Below, piece by piece: positions 1 to 16,400 of a DNA stretch of 64,000 bases. A program made the position numbers and the translations under genes. Position 1 is the stretch's first letter, and every line of letters begins with the position of its first letter. The DNA lies in assembly GCA_000149265.1 (NCBI GenBank), contig CH003412.1, positions 343,961-407,960 of the forward strand, written 5' to 3'. Origin of the DNA: Ciona savignyi. Taxonomy: Eukaryota > Chordata > Ascidiacea > Phlebobranchia > Cionidae. The notes beneath the pieces were generated by a model that was not told the origin of the DNA, searched no databases, and saw only the letters and a program-made list of their open reading frames with translations.

Positions 1-283
1 GAAATATGTTTCGTAATAGAAACATGACTGATTTTAATACTTTCCATGATTTTTTGGTCTTAGATTTTGTATATAATATAAAAAATGGAAAATTTTGTAA
101 TTCAAAAAACAAAACAATAAATTATTCGTCTTATACATTGTGGTATGGTTGCATGATTTTTTATTTGTCAACATTCGGAGGTAATAATATATTACCCTTC
201 TTTCCAATATGCTGTTTAAATATTTGTTTTAATTTTCACATTATTTTTTACCAACATTCGTAACGACAAACACTCTACCCCAG

Positions 284-5030
<4,747 letters not shown>

Positions 5031-5074
5031 TTCTAGAATCTTCTGTGTTTCATCGTGAACCGATTTTGTACGAA

Positions 5075-5080
5075 AATAAA
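5075..5080 (+). terminator. AATAAA polyadenylation signal of EFTUD2
   Basis: The hexamer AATAAA lies 45 bases after the EFTUD2 stop codon. It is the first canonical signal in the 3' flank. Cleavage is expected 10-30 bases further on. Confidence 0.6.
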
Positions 5081-7455
5081 CCAATCATACCAGCGTTTCG
5101 GCAGTGGTGTGTGTATATTGGATTGTCTGGAGCAATGATTGACGGATGATAATGTGGTTGTTGGGTCCAACAGTTGGGTTTGTATATTAGAGTTGTTGGG
5201 CCTAAATGTGGTTTCGGCAGTAGTTTTTGTATATTGTCCTGGCTTTAACCGCTGGTTGTCGGATGGTAGAGCGTTTGTTGAGTTCAAACCTTTCGCTGGC
5301 AAATCGGTTGTCTCCTTGGACTTGGACAGGGGTCGATTCCTAGTCGCGTGATGGGTTAGGCGAAAACGAATAAAAATGACTTGATGTACGGCACCTGACA
5401 GTTGCCGGTTTTATAGCAGCTCTGCATTTTTATACCCAATGAGATATGAAAAAGGCTAAATGATGGGAAAAATACGAAAAAAGTTAAGGAGGGAAACATT
5501 TTAAAGTAAACATTATGATGTTAAACTTAGGGTAAGTTTATTGTTTACGCAACACGAGAGTTAGACTTGGTTTCCATAGTTTTAGTTTCCCTCCTTAGGA
5601 TATACAAACTATCTTTGGAGACCAAAATGGACTCGTTACAAATATCTATTTGTTCATAAATTTTGTTTACATAAATCGTTTTCACTTACCGTTTGACCGG
5701 TAAGCTGTTTGAATGATCATCGCTGTATATTTTTTCATAGAATTAACGTGTGAAAACTAGTCGGTTTTGTAGATAGACAAAGCACTTAAGATGGCGTAAC
5801 CGATTTAACTAATTAATAGACCTCCATGCGCGGACGGAAATGACATGTTGCCCTCCTTAGTCATTGTTTTTAAACGAGTGTTTTGCTGAGTCACAATATT
5901 GGTGGAAGCAGCATGTGCTAGGCTGCGCGCCGTTGTTCTTGTGTAGCCGTGACATTTTGTAATAGTGGAGTAGTGCTTTGTGATATAAAGGTGTTGATTG
6001 TGCATCTGCTAGCTGTTTTGTTGAAAAAGTTGCCAATATACGGAGGGGTGTGAGCTCAAAATTGTTAGTAATAATTTGGATGGTTTTAAAATTAGGTTGC
6101 AGATCCAAGCTTTAATTTTAAATTGGGCAAAAAATCGAAGACTTCCTTTGTCTGGGTTTTCAGTGACAGCCCTTTTTGTGAGCTCAGTTTGCATTGGATA
6201 GATAGGAGGAATAATTAGTTGAACGCCCCCTTTAAAAAGATGCTAAAACTAAATAATAATCAGTTGACCTGACATTAAAGCCATTTTTATGGTATAAAAC
6301 ACACTACTGTTGCTTCAATAACCAAACTTAGGGTTTTCCATGTCATAAAAAGTGTGATACCTAAACACCGAGTGGTTAAACACTAGTATACGACAAGGTA
6401 TTTATGTTTATCCTCGGAAAAACGCAAGGGGCGTTACCACACTGGTTATCATCAGATTACCTCGCGCCCCATCGTCGGGTTACCGTCACTTTTGCATTGT
6501 GTTGTGTATTATTCACACGTTCCTTCAATTTGGTAGAACCCATTGTTCCACTGGGTTCATCTTATTTTAATACCCGAATACATCAATAAAACAATTATCA
6601 GTGGGGTTGTTTGGCCGAATGGTGAACAACTTTATATTGGTTCAATAGAGTCGAGACTGGGTCTCTCGAGCGTTAGTATTTCTGTGTTTTATCTCGTGGC
6701 AACCGATCTGGATGACCGCGTGTCAGAGCTGCAATTGATGATTTTTATTGATTCGTTAAGATTGGTCATCTTTCGAGGGTCTGACCTTTCTAGACACAAA
6801 CAATAAGCAAACTACAAAACTAACAGGTTTTTGTAATATATACAGCCTTTATTAATATGTGAAATACCGTAAAAACTCATTTTAGCGCCACGGCCTTTTA
6901 TTTTTAACCCTTCTCCTATAGTGGACTTCTAGACTATTAGAGGAGATATTCAAATAGAAATAGAGGTTTTACGGCTAAGTTTTATTTCCGACAGTCTGGC
7001 AATAGATCGATATGATATTATTGATATCCTCGTGTGTATCAACGCTTGCGTAATTTTAAGATGTATACACGTTTGATAAACATGTCACAATAGTAACAAC
7101 ACAAATCACGCGAGACACGTTTTTGCTATGACGTACTGCTGCAGCAGAGATAAATAGAAGAAAATGTACGACGTCACACCATGCGTCAGATTCGTGTAAC
7201 TGGTTGGTCAGTTGTACCTGTCAATATAAACCGCATGTCCTCAAGCATAATAAAGCTTATGCTGGTAGAAGAAATGTTGTGATGTCATAAACTAAAAAAG
7301 TAGGTTGCAAAAGTTCGCCCAGTTAAGTGAGATAAAGGTTGTCTCAAAAACTTGTTTAGATCTTAACTCGCCCTTTTTTTTCTTTTAACGACTGACTATT
7401 TAAGTAGGGAGCCTATGTTTTCGAACATATGTCACGAACGACAAGTAAAAGCAAG
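5081..7455. other. Intergenic stretch between EFTUD2 and the threonine dehydratase gene
   Basis: No exon with family similarity was found. Around 5095-5120 and 5212-5238 a short phrase (TTTCGGCAGT followed by TGTATATTG) occurs twice. A reverse partial SINE lies at 6400-6560, and a tRNA-like fragment with GGCCGAATGGT is at about 6612-6670. The remainder is AT-rich DNA that may hold the promoter of the downstream gene; no clear TATA box was seen. Confidence 0.5.
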
Positions 7456-10400
7456 ATGCCCGAAAACTTGGAAAACATGAGGTAAGCTTAGTGAATAAAG
7501 AGATAGGGAGAGGCGTAGTCATATATAAAAGGTATTCGTAATTGACTTTGTAAATTGGAGTGTAACGTTAAAACTATGTGCATTAAAACTGCAATAATTA
7601 TAGTCAATACTTAAGTATAAAAATAGGGAAACTAATTAAGCCCCTACAATAATCCTAATACCAGAACTAACCCAACCTGAGCCCTATCAGTATTATACCG
7701 TAATCTTAATTTTAATGAGCAGTTTTCTCTTGTTTTAATCCCTTTAACAATAATTCTTTAATATTAGTTGCGGCAGCGATGACTCCAGTGAGGAGACAGA
7801 AGAGGAAATCTTGGATCCTCATTGCGACCCCAACCATCCAGTTATCGTGGACTTTGAAAGAGTTTCAGATGCCAAGAAACAAATTAAAAGAGGCGTCGTT
7901 CGCACCCCGTGTACGGTAAGCAGGACAACTATACGCAAGCGGCGTAAGCGAATGCCTAAAAAATTACCAAAATTTCTGATTTATTTTGTTTTCTCACAGT
8001 GGTCTCGAATGTCCCATACCTTGGGCATCGATATCTTTTTCAAGAAGGAGTTCATGCAGTTTACGGGAAGGTATGTTGTTTTCTAGTAATATTGCGCCAT
8101 ATAAACTAACAAATATATGGTATATCTACTCTTACTATCAACCTGTCATTGTGTCACTTCCTGTCTGGATGACGAACGCTTGAGCGTCAGTCTTTGTTTG
8201 ACGTAATCGGGCTCGGCCCACTTTTCAACCAATCAGAGACGCTGTTTACGTGGGAGGCACAAACAACCTATTGTGACATGTTTAAACGGCTTCGCAACCG
8301 GTTGACCTGCTATTGCGTAAGCCATTCACAATAACACGCAGTTCAAAGTCTTTTGGTATACGTGACCTTTTTAAAATCATCATAATATCCCTCGGGGTTT
8401 TACATACTGGCAAACAGCATCTTATAACCTTGTTCATTTGGTTGCCTTTTCTTTACACTGGATACAATTGCTCATGCAGTATATCAATAAAGTCCTTACC
8501 CACGATTTTTAACACATTAAAACCCGAAAACTATTACAACAAGAACGTGCATAAGGTTTGTGTAAACCGTAAATGCTCGGATTAGACTTAGCATTAGTTC
8601 TAGGGTGGATATTAGTGTTTGGGGCTGGGTTAGAATTAATTTATACAGTTTTATCGAGCAGTTTTTCTTCCATCTTTTCCCCTGTTTAATGTTGCATATT
8701 TTGTCATTTCTGGGTCGAAACTAAACTAAGCGGGAAGAACGTGGAAACTCTGTTTTTCTAAATCTTTATTCTCTTTCAGCTTCAAAGATCGCGGTGCGAT
8801 ATATTCTCTGCTGAACCTGTCAGAGGAGCAACGTCTCGGAGGTGTTGTCACTACATCTGCTGGCAACCACGCACAAGCCCTGGCTTACCAAGGGCGGAAG
8901 TTAAACATCCCGGTCACAGTTGTGATGCCCAACCAAGCACCCCTAGTCAAGGTATGCACGGGTGTGAGGATATGGTGTAGGTCCGCATATTTTCACATTT
9001 TAATTGCAATTAGTTTAGTGATACGGCAAAGGTCTCACGTATTGACAGAGGAGTTGTTAATAAAAAATATATTTTATTTTGGACAGTTTGCGAAACTGAA
9101 AAACAGTCAAATTATTTCTAGATATAGTTCTTTAATTATTTTTTTACTAGATTTTCCACAAAGGACGGTAACAAAATACACAAGACTGGGAGTATTTCAC
9201 AGTTAAATCTTGTGGTTAAACGCCGTAAAATATTGTTCGTTCTTCGTTTATGGTAAAATATTATTATGGTGAAATACCGTGTAATATTGCACCATCCGTT
9301 GTAGCTGCGGTAAACGCTTCTCTCCGAAAACACTTCGTTTTTAAACAGCTTTACAATTTGTAAATTACTCACCGCGTGATTCAGTAATGCAGATGACGAA
9401 CGCAATTTTTAATAAAGACGACAGACTGTTTTGCAGTGGGTCTGTCACGAAAAAACACACTATAGCGTTTAAAGGGCACACGTTTTGCTTTTTTGGCTAC
9501 CTTTTTTTTCGTTGTTGCACGAAGCAGACGTTCATTAGGATGAAAAGCGGAAACTGACATGTGTCTTAATGTGCACGAGTGTTTAAGGGAACACGAACAT
9601 ATTGTATATGACCTATATTTTAAACACTGCATGGCGATCAACCTTTGGGCGTTTTATTTATAACATATCATAGCTTTGTATATAATATTGCTACACATTT
9701 CTTGTATTTTTCCAAGAGATTTGTTCTCTGACCAAAATATCGGAATGGGTATCGGGATATTAAATATTTGAAACATTTATTTAGGATGTTGATAATACGA
9801 TGATACAGAGTGACCAATGTGAAAATTGTATTAATCTGTATGAGCATGTCCTACGACTTTCTTCCGTAGACCACATGACCGGCCATTTTATCGAAATAAG
9901 TTTCGAATCCATGATGTGCTCGTCATAAAGAAGCGGTATATATAACGTTCGCCCCAACCACTCGGTCACACGGCCGTACACCTTCTAGAAAGATTGTAAA
10001 TTATTTAACCATCTTGAAACTCATTCCCCATCGCCAGGTGAACAGTTGCAAAGACCTCCAAGCCACAGTGATCCTTCATGGCGATCGATTCGACCAGGCC
10101 AAAGCGTATGCAATGGCGTATGGGAAGAAACACAATCTGCTTTATATCAACGGGTAAACAATATAGCCGGATAGGATATAAGATATAAGAAGATATTCAT
10201 GTTTATCTTTGTAAATTAAAATACCAAGGCGGCTAACGAATGGCCAATCGTCAGATCACGTTGCTCGCACTGTCGGGTTACCGGCGCTACTGCAGTGTTA
10301 TGTGTATGAGACGTTCTTTCATCTGACGATAATGAAAAATATCTAAAATTGAAATTTCCTATTTCACGATGTGCTCATATCACATAAATTGCCAAAGACG

Positions 10401-12664
10401 GCCATTCTGAAACCAAAAACCAAAAGAAGTGTAGAACATCTTTTTTTAGAAGCATTGTTGTTATTAAGCAAATGTAGTTACCCTTCTCCGAAGATAAACC
10501 AATCCGGTTCTAACCTAGATACGACCACCCGGACATTTTGGCTGGCCAGGGAACGGTTGGTCTTGAGATCATAGAAGATGTTCCTGATGTTGATTGCATT
10601 GTTGTTCCGGTCGGAGGAGGAGGACTCATTGCCGGAATCGCTGCCGCTGTGAAACACCTGAAACCGAACACAAAGATCATAGTAAGCAGTGTGAGGATTG
10701 GCCGTAGTACCTTTTTTACCGATCTAAGTTTCGAACCAATGGCAGGCTCGTCACTGGGCGTAGTAGTTTGTCCGACCTATTAGCTTGATGGGTATGTGCG
10801 TCACCTAGTATAACACAAGTACCTTGCCTATGACACAACCGACTAGTTATCGAATTGTTTCGAATCTGCAATCCTCGACTAAAAGGCAACGCACTAACCC
10901 ACCAATCTAATCAGTCGGACCTGTACAAATGTTATATATAATATGTTACATATGCATGTAATCAAATAAAGTGATTTTAAACGATTGTTTTGGCAGGGCG
11001 TTGAATCACAACGTTGTCCATCATGGACAACAGCCGAATCGCATGGTCGCCCCGTACCCTGCCCAATTTCGAAGAAAGGAGCCAAAAATTCTATATCGGA
11101 TGGACTAAGTGTCATTGAGGTTTGTGCGTGTGTACAAACGATGGGATGGTTAATGAGTGTCCCCACGTTTGGCCATATTTCTGTCTTTTATGTACAAAAT
11201 ATAATGAGGGCTAAATAGTTTTGTTTATTGGAGGCGAGGTTAGGTTTCGAACCCGCGTTAGACCTATCACTCATACCGTTTTTTTATTCAAAATTATGTA
11301 TATTTATTTTTTACTGTTTATTTTAGGTCGGAGTTAACTCATACGCCACCGCCCATCCGTTAATGGATAAAATAGTGACAGTCAGCGAGGATTACATCTG
11401 CTTGGCCATACTCCAGCTGCTGGAGAACGAAAAGTCGGTGGTGGAGGGAGCAGGAGCCGCTGGTTTTGCTGCTATTCTTGCTGGGCTGTTGCCAGAACTG
11501 AAGGGGCAGAAGTAAGACAAAAAACAAGTTTTAAATGTTGGATAGATTTTGTAGCTCGTTGTTCTAGCAAGGATGGTCGTTGGCTTAAAGATGATTAGAT
11601 CAACACATCTATTATAATTCGTAAATCGGCCAAAAATGGTCTTACCGACATGTAATTAATAAGTTTGAAACTTAACACTGCTAAAAATAACCTAGTAAAT
11701 TATATGGTAAAAAAGGCAAAAAAAAATTAATACTATACCCCGACTTTGGCATCGGTATCTATCTGTCCGGCCAGAAAGCTTGGTCTTTTTTTGCTTTCCC
11801 CTTTAGTTGCAAAATCTCAACTGGTCGGTAACTAGTCGATTGTGTCTTTAGGCAACCAGAAGCCAGTGGAATTATGGGTTGTACTAAAATTAAAAGAATG
11901 TCTCCTTTTATTCATAACTACACAGTACAAAAGCTTCGATAAACCAACATGTGGAACGAGATAATCTGACGATTTCTTGTGTAATACCGCCCGTTTCGTT
12001 TTCCCACTTACCAGAATAAACATGAATATACTTTCTTTTTTCGTCGGAGGAACTTAATTGACATCCATCACCAGGGTAGTGACAGTTCTGTGTGGAGGAA
12101 ACATCGACATCACGGTTCTGGGTCGCGTGATTGACCGCGCGCTCATGATGCAAGGTCGTCTATGCAGATTCAACTGCGTCATCAGCGACCGAGCCGGAGG
12201 ACTGGCCGAGATGTTATCAATCATCGCGGAAAACGGAGCGAGGTAAATGGCTGAGACGTGTGTTTTGTTAAGTTTTCCTGTACTTCTTGTATTCTATTGT
12301 ACTAAGCATGTAATCTACTGAATAGAACATGTAATGCATTGCTTGTACTGAACGTGTAATATACTGCCTGTATTGAACAAATAAAAAGATTTTACGATTC
12401 GGGTTAAATTTCGTGTTTTTCCACCGCCGCCACGCTCTTAAATTTTCGAGCTCCTTTCTTGTCACAAAAAAACTCAAAAAAATAAAACCCGTTTGCTCTT
12501 TCAGCGTTAAAGACATAATGCACGATCGTATGTCGCTTCCGTCGTTCGTCTACAAGACGTCGGTCCGCATGACAGTGGAGACACGTGACCAGAGCCACGC
12601 GACCCAACTACGAACTGCCCTTCACGAGCATTACGGGGGAGAACTGAACTGGAAGGCCGAATGA
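7456..12664 (+). CDS. PLP-dependent threonine dehydratase (threonine ammonia-lyase) with C-terminal ACT-like domain
   Basis: Ten exons in phase: 7456-7481, 7768-7915, 8000-8070, 8780-8951, 10038-10153, 10519-10681, 10997-11119, 11327-11511, 12075-12242, 12505-12664; 443 residues. The fold-type II PLP enzyme is shown by SFKDRGA with Schiff-base Lys84, the phosphate/substrate loop SAGNHAQ at 108-114, and the PLP-phosphate loop GGGGL at 210-214. Residues 362-443 form an ACT-like unit (DRAGGLAEM, then [11 protein letters not shown]). By family knowledge the enzyme deaminates L-threonine, and often serine, to a 2-oxo acid and ammonia, with the ACT unit as regulatory or dimer module. The length and ACT tail fit the long bacterial and nematode type rather than vertebrate SDS or serine racemase. 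The start is the only ATG in the short first exon. The acidic linker after it ([11 protein letters not shown]) is poorly conserved. Substrate preference cannot be decided from sequence. Confidence 0.93.
9900..9982 (-). repeat. tRNA-derived SINE head, second family
   Basis: Read on the minus strand it shows an A-box-like GTGACCGAGTGGTT and, about 50 bases on, a B-box-like GGATTCGAAAC. It lies in intron 4 of the threonine dehydratase gene. Related fragments lie at 10710-10785, 49561-49665, 55159-55195 and 59280-59350. Confidence 0.45.
10191..10325 (-). repeat. SINE fragment (family 1, reverse)
   Basis: Carries the reverse of the family-1 body, including CGGGTTACCGGCGCTA and AATCGTCAGATCAC, which is also seen at 38395-38694 and 26028-26312. 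It lies in intron 5 of the threonine dehydratase gene. Confidence 0.55.
10800..10918 (-). repeat. SINE fragment (family 1, tRNA-like head, reverse)
   Basis: Contains ACACAACCGACTAGTTATCG and AAAAGGCAACGCACTAACCC, the reverse of the family-1 head. The rest of the copy is missing. It lies in intron 6 of the threonine dehydratase gene. Confidence 0.55.
11832..12031 (+). repeat. SINE fragment (family 1, forward)
   Basis: Shows TAGTCGATTGTGTCTTTAGG, CCAGTGGAATTATGGGTTGT and the 3' end CAGAATAAACATGAATAT. It lies in intron 8 of the threonine dehydratase gene and ends about 43 bases before exon 9. Confidence 0.55.
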
Positions 12665-12703
12665 ATGCAAAAAAAGTGATAATCAATTTATAAACGGTAC
12701 CTA

Positions 12704-12709
12704 AATAAA
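12704..12709 (+). terminator. AATAAA polyadenylation signal of the threonine dehydratase gene
   Basis: AATAAA lies 40 bases after the stop codon at 12662-12664, the usual distance for a compact 3' UTR. Confidence 0.6.
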
Positions 12710-13495
12710 AATTGAAAGACTTTAAGGGTGATTGACCAACCCCGCGTTTTTATCTTTCACAGCCTTTTGCACAAAAGTTGCACACAATGTATAGCAGATG
12801 TACAATAATAATGTGTCTTGGTTGTTTTTTTAATATATTTTGTTTTATCACCCGTTTATACACGAAAAGACTTCTAACCCATTTATAGTTTCTTTTGGTT
12901 GCAAAATGTTGTCTTTTGCAGCTGATATTCAAAATATTTTTTCTTTTATGTCGCCAACTGTACAAATCATGACATATGGCTCCTTTTTATTAACATCCAC
13001 CGTGTACAACATACTACAAAACTCCAGGACCTGACAGAAGTTACCGGATTCCGGTAACCCACTGTTACCTCATTTTCTACAAACAGTAGGGTGGAAACGG
13101 TATCGCTTAGAATACAACGTTCCACAAAATCAGTAGTCTGAGATCTGGTAGCCGGATCCACACACACGCTTACACGCCAGAATATGAGTGTTTGTTTCTC
13201 TTTATAAGCCTGCTAGCACGCTTATACACAAGCGTGCGTGTACGCGCAAACGTTCCTATTTTCACCTTTATCATGCTTAAACCTCAATGTACTACAAAAC
13301 CGTGTTTTTTAAGTATTTTGTATATTTTGATTTGGTAGTACAAACGATCGCACGTTGGCATTAATAAAAATAATCAAATCAGCTTCAAAAATTGTAGAGT
13401 AAATTGCACTGGCACACATACAGAAGAACTAGTACAATTAAAAGGATACAGGATTACATTCTTGCGAGAGTACTATATAGAAGATTGAAAAAGAA
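12710..13495. other. Convergent intergenic spacer between threonine dehydratase (+) and monoamine oxidase (-)
   Basis: About 0.8 kb separates two converging genes. It should contain the 3' UTR of the minus-strand MAO gene. I saw no coding similarity and no clear AATAAA on the minus strand. Short AC/TG-rich stretches occur near 13150-13240. Confidence 0.4.
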
Positions 13496-16400
13496 TTAAA
13501 ACTTCACAGGGATTTTTGGTTTGTTCGATTCAAAAAAGGAGTACGCTACATATGCAGTGGCACCTATCACTCCCACAACCACAGCCCATTTTAAAACTGT
13601 TACCGTTTTGGGGGATTCATGTACCTTTCGCCAGGGTAACAAAGGTGAAAATACAGGGGAGCAAGAAGAAAGGGGTGTAAGGGAATTCCCCACAATTCTT
13701 GACAACACCTCATTTCCAGAACGCACCCCAGACTCCACAGCGCCATCTAAGTACCCAACCCATCTCCGGGCAGTTTCAGTTCCGCCCCAGTGCACCCTGG
13801 TTCATTTAAACAAAACACATCATATTTAAAAAAAAAGAAAATATACAGAATAGCTTGGTGGTTCGAATAATTGCATTTTAGACAAACAGTTGTTGGATCA
13901 CGATTGGTTGCTAGCTAGTCAGTTGTTGACAAACCACTTTGCATACATCCCCAATCCCAGAGTTGTACCAAAACTAGAAAAATGTCTACACAACACACTG
14001 CGATAGCTCTGGTTACCTGTTGGTGCAAGCAAAATAATCTAATAGTTACCCATGCAGCAATCTGGTATTTTTAATATAATAACTGTCTTTTTAATAGTTT
14101 TTTCATTCACAGGGATAAAACATGAATATCCTAATCGGTGGGAAAATGACATCACAAAAAACTGACAATAATAGGAACACTCAATGGGTAAGAAAAGTAT
14201 GCAGGCAGCCATAAGGTTGCTGGATCAAAACAAGTTGCTAGCTAGTCTGCTGCGTGTTTGGGCAAGTTAAATTTATTAGTAAATAAACAGTAGCAATGAC
14301 TCAATCACAATACAAGAGCGCATTGACCTAAAAACTGGCATGGAATAATCTGATAATTTCCAATGTGTTTTAAAATAAATATAAAACATAAAAACATAAA
14401 TGTCTCAATGACAAACCCATAGAATAGAAAAACATTTTAAGTAACTATCAACCATTAAAACATGATTTTTTACTTTAAAGTACCGACCTTTTAAAGGGAG
14501 CCCTTAAAGAATGGTGGAAATACATAAGACAACCAGGTTGCATTATTCCAACAGGACAACCACCCACATATTCCTCTTTGGACCAGTCCTTATCGATATA
14601 ATGCAGCAACTCTGATTTGCCTTTGTCACCAAAGATGCCGACTAAGCACTCGATCACGGCGTGTTTGCGTTCTTCTGTCTGTAGGAAAAGTCAGAAATAT
14701 TATTAAATTGGTTCAACTTTTTTATATTTTAACAAGTTTTTATATAAGTTGAGTTTAGTTATTTTTTATTTCTACTAATACATTGCAGCAAAGTAAAACG
14801 CATCATTAGGCATGGAAAAGTGTGGCAAAAATGGAAAATTTAAGCAAAATTAATATGAATGTGTTATACTGTAGTAAGTACTGTAGTCTAGGTTTTCAGG
14901 TTTTCAGGTTTCTTTTATAATTAATACTTTATTTTCATTATTTTAACAAAGAAATGAAGAATAATTTAACTTTTTCCCCTATTAGTTTTGTCTGGTAATA
15001 TGTTTAAATTAGTAGACTTTCCATTAACTACAAGAAATTTCTGTTATTCCAGTTCTTATAACCAAGGTTGTTATTATGCAGAATGTTGGAAATCATAAGG
15101 TAAAAACTCCAATTTACTTAATAATAAGTAATAAGAAATTATTTTATAAACCTGTTATTATAAACAAAACACTAGAACAATTTTTATAACGTTTCAAAAT
15201 TAATTTAGAATAACAACACACAGACATATAATGATAAGGTAGTATTTCAGCACAATTTATTTTTGTTGCACATTCTACTCCTATGAGAGTCAAAAAGCAA
15301 CTGACTCTAAAGCAAGATACAACCACTAAGTATAAAAAAAACAGTTTTTCAAATAAACAATGTAACCAGAAATCGGCGATCGTCTAAAATAACCAAAGAA
15401 TTTATATTAATGACACAGAAATAAAAATAAAACTTTACAATATTAATGATTTTTGAAACTAAGTCTTATTAGACGCGTAAGTTTATAAATTGTGAAACCA
15501 TTGTTTTAAAGCGGGTTCCATGGGTTTTTATAACATAAACAAGCTCTAATACTTACAGTCTTATTAGACCAGTAGATGGCATGTTCACCGCCAATAAAAG
15601 TAACCAAAGCGGGGTTGCCACTGTGTGAGGTGGCGTCAAATGTCACGCAGAGTGGGCCAATCGATTCCGAAGGCAGGATCACTGCGCTTTCACCAGAGTC
15701 TCCGTTGTCCTGGAAGCCGAATATTAATGTTTAATGTATCAAAGGGTATCATGTGCCTGAATGGTGAACATGGGCAATACATATTTCGAATTTATACAAA
15801 ACACTTTTTTTATGGACTTGGCCTGGTAAAAAATGTATTAAAGCCGCTTAATCCAAGAATAAATCAAGATCGCAATCAGCATATATGTGCTACTGTTAAG
15901 CTGGATATATGTTATGTGAAATTTGAGATGGTGGATAAGTGTGTGTCGCCTTTTAGTCAAAAGGATATTGGATTGAAACTAGTTGATAGCTAATCTAATG
16001 TGTCCTTTTGCAGAGCATTTAACGGACATCATTTTACCTAAAGTTTTAATTAATTGGTTTTCCTAAAATTTGAAGAAACGTCTCAACCATTCAGTACACT
16101 GCAACACTTCAGTAAACTGACAGTTAGTGCGGGGTTATCTGAAGACTGCCTTTGTGGATACTCCTCTGTGTTTTCTCATTCCCGCTTATTAGATATATTC
16201 TTTATACAATTCCATGTGCCCCATGCTCTATTTTTCAGCAATTCTTTTTAATACCTAACTGTCTAGCCTTACTGTTAGGTAAGATAAACGGTTTAAAAAG
16301 TAAAACAAATATTCTGTAAATGTGATTCGTTTAAACTCAGGTGCACAAATTAAACCATAATTTATAAAACCGTCACAAATTCAGTTACTCTGTCAATGTA

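Noticed and set aside
15625..15993. 122-codon plus-strand open frame
   Set aside because: Overlaps MAO exon 8 on the opposite strand and continues into its intron; no family similarity.
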